A program made the position numbers and the translations under genes. The notes under the pieces are model-generated. The model saw nothing but the letters and a program-made list of their open reading frames with translations, did not search any database and had not been told where the DNA came from. DNA of 64,000 nt from Actinoplanes ianthinogenes (GTDB lineage: Bacteria > Actinomycetota > Actinomycetes > Mycobacteriales > Micromonosporaceae): positions 7,007,501 through 7,071,500 of the forward strand of contig NZ_AP023356.1 in the NCBI RefSeq assembly GCF_018324205.1. The letters run 5' to 3'. Shown here in pieces: positions 59,101 through 64,000 of the stretch. Every line of letters begins with the position of its first letter. Position 1 is the stretch's first letter.

Positions 59101-61360
59101 GCTGCTGCGCGGCTACACCGGCGAGGCCGAGCGGGAGTACGAGCGCGGCCTGCGCGCGCTGGCCGACCCGGCGCAGGCGATGGGCACCTCGCTCGGCATG
59201 CTGGGCGTCATGGTCCCCGCCTATCAGGGCCGGACCGGCGAGGCCGCGGCCGCCCTGCAGAAGATGCGCGAGGCCTACCCGGCCGGCACCGGCACCCGGG
59301 TGCAGCGGGCCAACATCCTCACCGCGGCGGCCTGCGCGCTGCTCGAACAGGGCGAGATCGGCGAGCCGTTCGACCAGGTGATGACCGAGTTCGGCGAGCT
59401 CGGGCTGCGCCGCGGCGACCTGATGGCCCAGCACAAGTGGATCTACGTGTTCCACGCGCACGCCAAGCTGATCCGGATGCGCTTCGCCACCGACGAGGAG
59501 CGGGCCGCCCGGCGGGCCGACGCCGTCGAGGCGATCCGCGAACTCGGCCGGGTCGGTGGCACGCCGCTGACCCGGCTCGCCCACAAGATGTTGCAGGCCT
59601 CGCTGAGTCAGATCAGCGGCGAGCACGCGCGCAGCATCAAGCTGGCCGACGAGGCGGAGAAGCAGGCCCGGGCGCTGGACGCCCCGCTGGCGCACTACGA
59701 GCTGCACCGGATCCGGGCCCGCGCGATGCGCGCGCTGGGCCAGATCCACGAGTCCGAGCGGCAAGCCCGGTCCGCCCTCACCCTGACCGCGTTCTACGGC
59801 TGGGAGCCGCGCCGGCGGCAGACCCGGACCGAGTTCGGCGTGGACGAGGGGGCGAGCACCCATCGGCGTACCGTCGCGGACCGCCGCGGCGGCGGCACCG
59901 GTACCACCGGCCGCAACCGCCGTCTGGAGGCGTTGCAGCAGGTCAGCACGGCGGCTGCCACGGTTCTCGACCCGCAGCAGCTGGCCCAGGTCACGCTGGA
60001 CGAGACGCTGCGCATCCTGGGCGCCGAGCGGGCGCTGTTCTTCCTGCTCGACGAGGCGGGCGAGCCGGTCCGGTTCGCCGGGCGGTCCGCCGACGGCGAG
60101 CTCACCGACACCACCGGGTACGGCGCCACCCTGGTCCGCCGGGTCGCCGAGTCCGGCGAGGCGGTCGTGGTCACCGGCACCGAGCAGGGCGCCGCGCTCG
60201 GCTCGCGCAGCGCGGTGCAGCACGGGCTGCGCAGCATCCTGGTCGCACCGGTGCAGTTCAAGGGCCGCCTGATCGGCGTGGTCTACCTGGACAGCAGGCT
60301 CGCCCGGGGCATCTTCACCGACGACGACGTCGAGGTGCTCACCGCGGTCAGCAGCCACGTCGCGGTCTCCCTGGAGACCGCCCGGGCCGCGCAGCTGCAC
60401 CTGGCCGTGCAGGCTGCCCAGCAGCAGCAGGCGCTCGCCGAGATGCTGCGGGCCAGCCTGGCCGAGCTGACCGGGATCCTGGAGCCGGACCGGCTGCTGC
60501 GCCGGCTCAGCGGCACGCTGCAGGGCTCGCTCGGCGCCGCGTCCGGTTGCCTGGTCGCCCCGGACGGCGAGGTGCTGGAACCGGCCGAGGTGGCCGGGGC
60601 GCGCCTCACCCCCGAGGAGATCGCGCTGCTCGCCGGGCTGACCGAGCCGGCCCTGCTGGACCCGGCCGGCACCGGCGGGCTGCGGGAGCGGCTGCTGGCC
60701 GGACACCCGGTGGCGCTCGCGGTGCCGCTGGACGGCCGGGACGGGCGGGCCGGAGTGGCGCTGCTCGGCGGCCAGACGCTGGACGACACCAGCCGGCAGG
60801 TGGCGGCGGCGCTGTCCTCGCAGGGGATGACCGCGTACGACAACGCCCGGCTGTTCACCCGGGTGCAGGAGCTGGCCACCACGGACGAGCTGACCGGGCA
60901 GCACAACCGGCGGCACTTCTACGCCGTGGCCGGGGCGCTGGTGCAGGCCGCGGCCCGGGGCGGCCGGCCGCTGGCCGCCGCGATGCTGGACATCGACAAG
61001 TTCAAGAGCGTGAACGACACGTACGGCCACGGCGTCGGCGACGAGGTGATCCGCACCGTGGCCCGGCGGATCCGGGCCGTGCTGCGGCACTCCGACGTGC
61101 TCGGCAGGTACGGCGGGGAGGAGTTCGCGATCGTCCTGCCGGACCACGAGGGTGAGGCGTTGGAGCTGGCCGAGCGGGTGCGTATGGCGGTCGGCGGCGA
61201 GCCCGTCAACACCCAGGCGGGACCCCTTCCTGTCACCATCAGCATCGGCCTGACCCGACTGGGTGACGGAGATGCGGCGCTGGACGACCTTCTCGCGCGC
61301 GCGGATCACGCCCTTTACCGGGCAAAGGAAGCGGGCCGCAACCGTGTGATGGCTGACTGA
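56162..61360 (+). CDS. Ser/Thr kinase-ATPase-GAF-GGDEF multidomain signalling protein
   Basis: A 1,732-residue cytoplasmic protein. About 20-280 is a Hanks-type kinase with K50, HRD (D143 in VHRDIKPDN) and DFG (D161), all intact. About 300-650 is an AAA_16-type ATPase with Walker A GTPGSGRT (326-333) and Walker B MILVIDD. About 690-1240 is a helical TPR-like region. GAF 1 is about 1255-1410 (VSTAAATVLD start, GVVYLDSR end), and a weaker GAF 2 about 1440-1560. The end is a diguanylate cyclase with GGEEF (1651-1655) and I-site RHSD (1642-1645), so c-di-GMP synthesis with product inhibition is expected. The kinase-AAA-GAF part resembles fungal-type and myxobacterial PknB-ATPase sensors; the GGDEF output is unusual. 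GTG at 56162 (or 56171). Confidence 0.9.
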   Translation: MRSVTDFPQVRPHGPRAAELTDLQVVDELGRGAFTMVHQVRRGGQEYALKRPLADAGEPAEIQSAFQREAALLACINDPGVVGVHAVGEVDGVPGLVLEHLSGGSLADLLVYGVLSQERTVELAAQLARGLAAAHRVGLVHRDIKPDNIMIGKDDRAKLIDFGLAQLGRDVTAEEADQAVGTFLYTSPEQSGMLRRPVDGRSDLYSLGVVLYECLTGRLPFEADDVGELLRLHLAAPVPDVREKRPEIAPELAAVVQRLLAKDPDDRYPDPAALLTALRRCPGGAAAEEPAAGHWPMCGRDAEADRLARRWERARAGLGGVVMIHGTPGSGRTRLAEHAAGLAAAEGCPVLWGTCRPDEAVPLAVLREAVQASMARIHRLPAEARETAERNIVEAATGAGVAQVIKLFGDLGLLTPAGPAAGGDEHVFAAGATFLGDLARRADGMILVIDDAHLLDAATRQLLAALAPDLPHLPLLVLLTDIAEEPSLDLDVPGTLELTCTPLPPPVVAEVVASRLPGAEVPAELARHVTVRTDGTPLAVVSYLMRLLGAGLLGPLWGTWRLDAAGADALPSTAGVRDLLAARLSGLPEPVLDRLTTAAVAGVRFRPEGLPDGDAEETLEALRAGLDRHVLEVRPGGWYAFVHPQLRDNLLERLSGDRLRHCHAALAAVLDQLPPELRDEGHAYTVARHYQRAGDAAPEAERRRTAAVAGLQALADQAPVDAIGYLTDAVDGDPAPGTALLHALAQAYLRAGRVAQADDVLEQALAAETDRVQRARLYTTRIELHHTVWDDARALEAARHALTELGRPLPANGLLLILSTLAYAFAGGFVRRTRLGFGTAQGHKRETLAVLTAVLDAGGYAAVVGLRLREGIVLAMRALWAVNRLGPSREYAHVYALVGYVTSVIKLHGVGTRCLRRATRVATELGDPALVAYVEWIHGCAMLFGGYDDGSTWEKTITKNARWYEPAQTLPGHASQGLRLLLRGYTGEAEREYERGLRALADPAQAMGTSLGMLGVMVPAYQGRTGEAAAALQKMREAYPAGTGTRVQRANILTAAACALLEQGEIGEPFDQVMTEFGELGLRRGDLMAQHKWIYVFHAHAKLIRMRFATDEERAARRADAVEAIRELGRVGGTPLTRLAHKMLQASLSQISGEHARSIKLADEAEKQARALDAPLAHYELHRIRARAMRALGQIHESERQARSALTLTAFYGWEPRRRQTRTEFGVDEGASTHRRTVADRRGGGTGTTGRNRRLEALQQVSTAAATVLDPQQLAQVTLDETLRILGAERALFFLLDEAGEPVRFAGRSADGELTDTTGYGATLVRRVAESGEAVVVTGTEQGAALGSRSAVQHGLRSILVAPVQFKGRLIGVVYLDSRLARGIFTDDDVEVLTAVSSHVAVSLETARAAQLHLAVQAAQQQQALAEMLRASLAELTGILEPDRLLRRLSGTLQGSLGAASGCLVAPDGEVLEPAEVAGARLTPEEIALLAGLTEPALLDPAGTGGLRERLLAGHPVALAVPLDGRDGRAGVALLGGQTLDDTSRQVAAALSSQGMTAYDNARLFTRVQELATTDELTGQHNRRHFYAVAGALVQAAARGGRPLAAAMLDIDKFKSVNDTYGHGVGDEVIRTVARRIRAVLRHSDVLGRYGGEEFAIVLPDHEGEALELAERVRMAVGGEPVNTQAGPLPVTISIGLTRLGDGDAALDDLLARADHALYRAKEAGRNRVMAD

Positions 61361-61409
61361 TCCGCAGATGCGCAGGTGAACGGGGTCGCGAGGGATAGAC
61401 GTGACGCCT

Positions 61410-61415
61410 TATCAT
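61410..61415 (+). promoter_or_regulatory. -10 box before the DUF2752 gene
   Basis: TATCAT fits TANNNT and lies 26 bases before the GTG at 61442; CACGAGG serves as ribosome site. No good -35. Confidence 0.4.
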
Positions 61416-61441
61416 TGTGCGCCTTTCCTTGATCACGAGGT

Positions 61442-61852
61442 GTGCCGTTGCGAACCTTCTCCGTGCCAGAGCGGATCGGTGGCTTCGGCGTGCTCGTGGC
61501 CGGGGCCGCCGCGGTGTGGCCCGCCCTGACGACCGGCAGTGGCATGGGTCTTCCCTGCCCGCTGCGGACGTTCGCCGGCGTGCCGTGCCCGGGCTGTGGC
61601 TTGACCACCGCGGCCGTCGCGCTCGTGCGCGGCCAGGCCGCGGCGGCCTTCCACGCGAACCCGGTGATCTTCGGTCTGGCGGCTCTAGCGGTCGCCGTCG
61701 GCCCGCTCGTGGCGTTGCGCGCCACGGGTGTGCTGGCCCCGCCGAAACCGTGGTCGCCCACCGGGCGGCGGCGGATGGGATGGTTGGCCGGACTGCTGGC
61801 GACGGCGAGCTGGCTCTTTCAACTGCACCGGCTCGGCGTGAGCTGGGCCTGA
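61442..61852 (+). CDS. DUF2752 membrane protein
   Basis: A 136-residue protein with three hydrophobic segments. The segment GLPCPLRTFAGVPCPGCGLTTAAVALVRGQAAAAFHANPV carries the CPxCG-LT cysteine motif that defines DUF2752. Function unknown; the cysteines may bind metal. GTG at 61442 has a CACGAGG ribosome site. The frameshifted RDD gene follows 16 bases after its stop, so the two form an operon, as is frequent for these families. Confidence 0.85.
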   Translation: MPLRTFSVPERIGGFGVLVAGAAAVWPALTTGSGMGLPCPLRTFAGVPCPGCGLTTAAVALVRGQAAAAFHANPVIFGLAALAVAVGPLVALRATGVLAPPKPWSPTGRRRMGWLAGLLATASWLFQLHRLGVSWA

Positions 61853-61868
61853 TAAAAGGACTTCTGAC

Positions 61869-62083
61869 ATGTCATACCCTCCCCCAACGACCCTTACGGC
61901 CAGGGGCAGCAGCCGCCCTACGGCCAGGGCGAGCAGCCGCAGTACGGCCAGCCCCAGTACGGCCAGCCCCAGCAGCCCTATGGCCAGCCGCAGCAGCCGT
62001 ACGGCCAGCCCGCCCCGGGTTACGGCCAGCCGGCTTACGGCGCGCCCGCCCCGGGCTACGGCGCTCCCGGCTACGGCCCCGGC
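61869..62083 (+). pseudogene. out-of-frame 5' part of the RDD gene (1-base shift in a C run)
   Basis: AAAGGA precedes the ATG at 61869, the natural start. After MSYPPP the reading frame is lost at a run of five C (61881-61885). With one more C the protein would continue NDPYGQGQQPPYGQ and join the downstream frame as a Tyr/Gly/Gln/Pro-rich N-terminal tail normal for actinobacterial RDD proteins. Either a true frameshift, a slippery phase-variable tract or a sequencing error. Confidence 0.75.
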
Positions 62084-62506
62084 ATGCCGGTGGGTTACGC
62101 GAGCTGGATCCAGCGCGTCGGCGCCACCATCATTGACATGCTGGTCTACGTGCCGTTCTACATCGTGGCGCTGTTCTTCCGGCCCACCGTGGACCCGCAA
62201 ACCCTGGAGATCCACACCAGCCCGATGTACTGGGTGATCTACTTCCTGGGTCTCGCCGCTTGGGGTTACAACCGCTGGTACTTGGCCGGCACCACGGGCC
62301 AGAGTTGGGGCAAGAAGGCGCTCGGCATCAAGCTGGTGGACGGCGCGAGCGGCCAGACCATCGGGGCCGGCAAGGCGTTCCTGCGGGATCTGGCCCACAT
62401 TGCGGACGGTTTCATCTGCGGCATCGGCTACCTGTTCCCGCTCTGGGACGAGAAGCGGCAGACCCTGTCCGACAAGATCTGCAGCACGGTCGTCGTGCGT
62501 CTCTGA
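62084..62506 (+). CDS. RDD-family membrane protein (3' part, in-frame from ATG 62084)
   Basis: A 140-residue RDD domain. YASWIQRVGATIIDMLVYVPFYIVALFF holds the first helix with the Arg-Asp pair (R of IQRVG and D of IIDML). YNRWYLAGTTGQSWGKKALGIKLVDGASGQ is the conserved loop, and AFLRDLAHIADGFICGIGYLFPLWDEKRQTLSDKI contains the second helix and the final Asp. RDD proteins are small membrane proteins, some acting in ion transport. The ATG at 62084 has no convincing ribosome site, since the real start lies upstream in another frame. A terminator follows at 62521. Confidence 0.82.
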   Translation: MPVGYASWIQRVGATIIDMLVYVPFYIVALFFRPTVDPQTLEIHTSPMYWVIYFLGLAAWGYNRWYLAGTTGQSWGKKALGIKLVDGASGQTIGAGKAFLRDLAHIADGFICGIGYLFPLWDEKRQTLSDKICSTVVVRL

Positions 62507-62520
62507 CATACCGCTCGTCG

Positions 62521-62553
62521 AAACCCCGCCGGTGCCCGCACCGGCGGGGTTTT
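62521..62553 (+). terminator. intrinsic terminator after the RDD gene
   Basis: A 15-bp stem, AAACCCCGCCGGTGC with GCACCGGCGGGGTTT, closes a 2-base loop in the model (a 4-base loop is more realistic), ending in TTTTCTG. The best rho-independent terminator in the window. Confidence 0.88.
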
Positions 62554-62568
62554 CTGTTACCGCGGCGG

Positions 62569-62574
62569 TAGTTT
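62569..62574 (+). promoter_or_regulatory. -10 box for the leaderless nitronate monooxygenase gene
   Basis: TAGTTT, then GGGCGC and the ATG at 62581. Confidence 0.6.
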
Positions 62575-62580
62575 GGGCGC

Positions 62581-63576
62581 ATGCGGGACGTGTTGCGGCC
62601 GATCGTGGTGGCGCCGATGGCCGGCGGTCCGTCCACCCCGGAGCTGGTCGTCGCCGCCGGCAGGGCCGGCGCGCTCGGCTTCCTCGCCGCCGGCTACAAG
62701 ACCCCGGAGGCTGTCGAGGCCGAGGTCCGCTCGGTGCGAGGTTCCTCATCGACGTACGGCCTCAACCTCTTCGTGCCGATGCCGCCGCTGCGTGACGTGG
62801 CGGCCGTCGAGCGGTATCGGGAGGCGTTGCGTCCCGAGGCCGAGCGCTACGGCGTGGAGCTGCCGCCGATCCGGCCGGCCGACGACGATCACTTCGCGGC
62901 CAAGGTGGCGATCGCCGTGGAGCATCGGGTCCCGCTGGTCAGCTTCACCTTCGGTGTCCCGCCGGTGGCGGTGGTGCGGGCGCTGCACGCGGCCGGCTCG
63001 GCGGTGCTGATCACCGTGACGACCGCTGACGAGGCGCGTCAGGCGCTCGCGGCGGGGCCGGACGGCCTGATCGCGCAGGGCGGGGATGCGGGCGGGCACT
63101 CGGCGACGTTCCGCCCGGCGGCCTATCGCGGCGACCGCGGCGCGGCGGAGGTGCTGGCCGAGGTCCGTGCCGTCACCGATCTGCCGGTGATCGCGGCCGG
63201 TGGCGCGGACGTCCCGGGGCTGCTCCGCGCCGGCGCGGCGGCGGTGCAGTGCGGCACCGCGTTCCTGCTCGCCGAGGAGGCCGGCACCCGTGGAGTCCAG
63301 CGGGCCGCCATGCTCTCCGGCGAGTCCGTGGAGACCGTGGTGACCAGGGCGTTCACCGGGCAGCCGGCGCGGGCGCTGCGGAATCGTTTCGTGGATGTGT
63401 ACTCGCCGCTCGCCCCGGTCGGCTACCCGGCGATCCATCACCTGACGGCTCCGATCCGGGCGGCGGCGGCCCGGCGGGGCGACGCCGGCGCGCTGAACCT
63501 CTGGGCCGGGGTGAACCACGCGGCCGCTCGTCCCGCGGCCACCGCGACGCTGGTGGACCAGCTCCTTTCGGCCTGA
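62581..63576 (+). CDS. nitronate monooxygenase-like FMN enzyme (2-nitropropane dioxygenase family)
   Basis: A 331-residue TIM-barrel flavoenzyme. It starts PIVVAPMAGGPSTPELVVAAGRAGALGFLAAGYK (FMN-site loop). It has VSFTFGVPP, GLIAQGGDAGGHSATF with the conserved catalytic-type His, LPVIAAGGADVPGLLRAGAAAVQCGTAFLLAEEAG for phosphate binding, and TRAFTGQPARALRNRFV near the end. Members oxidise alkyl nitronates, or are enoyl-reductase-like; the substrate here is not known. It is monocistronic by context: a strong terminator lies before it and it has its own leaderless promoter. Confidence 0.9.
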   Translation: MRDVLRPIVVAPMAGGPSTPELVVAAGRAGALGFLAAGYKTPEAVEAEVRSVRGSSSTYGLNLFVPMPPLRDVAAVERYREALRPEAERYGVELPPIRPADDDHFAAKVAIAVEHRVPLVSFTFGVPPVAVVRALHAAGSAVLITVTTADEARQALAAGPDGLIAQGGDAGGHSATFRPAAYRGDRGAAEVLAEVRAVTDLPVIAAGGADVPGLLRAGAAAVQCGTAFLLAEEAGTRGVQRAAMLSGESVETVVTRAFTGQPARALRNRFVDVYSPLAPVGYPAIHHLTAPIRAAAARRGDAGALNLWAGVNHAAARPAATATLVDQLLSA

Positions 63577-63588
63577 AATAAGAACTAA

Positions 63589-63619
63589 ATTAACGATCGT
63601 TAATACTTAACAAATTGTT
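63589..63619. promoter_or_regulatory. AT-rich double palindrome upstream of the last gene
   Basis: ATTAACGATCGTTAAT (63589-63604) is a perfect 16-bp palindrome, and AACAAATTGTT (63609-63619) follows 4 bases later. Both sit in an AT-rich patch that contrasts sharply with the surrounding GC content. Likely a repressor site and promoter for the secreted protein gene. Confidence 0.6.
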
Positions 63620-63764
63620 CTTCGCGGCACGCGACATTCGGGTTCGACTCCGGTGTAGATTCTGTTTCGGGCCGAGGTCGGCCGGGCGGATGAGAACCGT
63701 TCGCCGGTGATCTCGTCCGGCGTCGCGGGAGATCCTCGCGGCGATTCAGAAAAGGATCCTGGAA

Positions 63765-64000
63765 ATGCGTAGTGCGCTGCTCGCCGCTATTGTTCCGGCC
63801 GTGCTCGTGCCCGGTGTGGCACAGGCTGCCCCGCGCCACACGACCGACGTGCTGGGCACCTATGGGTTCGGTCGCGCCGCGGTCATCGGTTCCGCCGGTG
63901 AGGCCGCCGGGCTCTGGTCCACGACGATGATCTACTCCGGGATCGCCGGAGACGACCTGGTGATCACGTATACGCCGAGGTACAAGGCGTCGGCCACCGA
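63765..64000 (+). CDS. exported protein, 5' part only (cut by window end)
   Basis: At least 78 codons, open to the end of the window. Residues 1-22 are a signal peptide (MRSALLAAIVPAVLVPGVAQA, cleavage after AQA). The mature part begins APRHTTDVLGTYGFGRAAV and has LWSTTMIYSGIAGDDLVITYTPRYKASAT. No family recognised from this fragment. AAAGGA lies 7 bases before the ATG. The AT-rich palindromic region about 150 bases upstream probably controls it. Confidence 0.75.
   Translation, partial: MRSALLAAIVPAVLVPGVAQAAPRHTTDVLGTYGFGRAAVIGSAGEAAGLWSTTMIYSGIAGDDLVITYTPRYKASAT

Noticed and set aside
56132..61309. A very long open frame antisense to the giant kinase gene
   Set aside because: It mirrors the GC-rich codon pattern of the sense gene, is full of low-complexity Gly/Arg/Gln/His and has no domain or start signals. 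The sense frame carries intact catalytic motifs.
63641..63653. GGTTCGACTCC, similar to a tRNA T-loop
   Set aside because: Neither a 5-bp T stem of the right pairing nor an acceptor, D or anticodon arm can be folded around it; it is probably promoter-region sequence.

Overview
The window is high-GC DNA (roughly 70% or more, third codon positions almost always G or C). It has many GTG starts, ATGA/GTGA stop-start overlaps and TANNNT -10 boxes placed exactly one promoter length before start codons. This is typical of an actinobacterium, and the gene families point to the Micromonosporaceae (Actinoplanes-like). That taxonomic call is inference from composition and gene content. No rRNA, tRNA, CRISPR array, transposase or phage gene was found, so most of it reads as ordinary chromosome with accessory loci.

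Layout. 1-0.43 kb is an array of seven 62-64 bp palindromic repeats. 0.49-4.1 kb (minus) is an operon for peptide and amino acid use: M20 peptidase, small membrane protein, GadC-like APC permease and DUF2231 protein. 4.2-6.6 kb (minus) holds two tandem ThrE-family exporters. 6.7-9.3 kb is a drug-efflux MFS protein coupled to an M24 peptidase. 9.5-12.9 kb holds a Thr/Pro-rich membrane protein, a HAD phosphatase behind a perfect 18-bp inverted repeat, an AraC regulator with a glyoxalase-fold protein, and a GAF protein. 13.3-20.7 kb is a sugar-scavenging operon (binding protein, two-domain ATPase, two permeases, secreted GH2 enzyme with CBM42 modules), probably for galactofuranose or arabinofuranose. 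20.9-22.8 kb holds an alpha/beta hydrolase with a MarR regulator whose likely operator covers the start codon, then a pyruvoyl-dependent arginine decarboxylase. 23-27.7 kb (mixed strands) holds a ChaA antiporter, a membrane protein, a SelW-like redox protein, a lipid kinase and an LCP cell-wall ligase. 27.9-34.2 kb is a surface-glycan area with two glycosyltransferases, a zinc-ribbon/DUF4190 protein, a methyltransferase-Pro-rich-coiled-coil protein and a GT-like protein. 34.2-37.9 kb is an NCS1 permease divergent from a TetR regulator and an amidohydrolase, with a tandem operator between them.

The most striking locus is 38.0-46.6 kb. Five tightly overlapping minus-strand genes encode an EAD1-iSTAND-like protein, a MoxR AAA+ ATPase, a vWA protein, a 1,095-residue EccC/FtsK-like triple-P-loop ATPase and an EAD1-trypsin-like protease. 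A zinc-ribbon membrane protein converges on the end of the operon. This matches the logic of the vWA-MoxR/effector-associated-domain conflict systems predicted by comparative genomics: a chaperone-like NTPase core senses a threat and, through EAD-EAD contacts, releases a protease effector. The EccC-like ATPase as a core member is the least familiar part.

46.6-56.0 kb is mostly housekeeping or hypothetical: lpdA, an LPG-synthase-like flippase, RidA, DUF998, TrmB, a metallo-beta-lactamase-fold protein, a secreted Pro-rich protein, a PPOX-fold protein, an orphan membrane protein of atypical composition and a LysM-M15 peptidase. 56.2-61.4 kb is one 1,732-residue gene joining a Ser/Thr kinase, an AAA ATPase with a TPR-like region, two GAF domains and an intact GGDEF diguanylate cyclase. 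The right end has DUF2752, a frameshifted RDD gene, a nitronate monooxygenase-like enzyme and the start of a secreted protein cut by the window edge.
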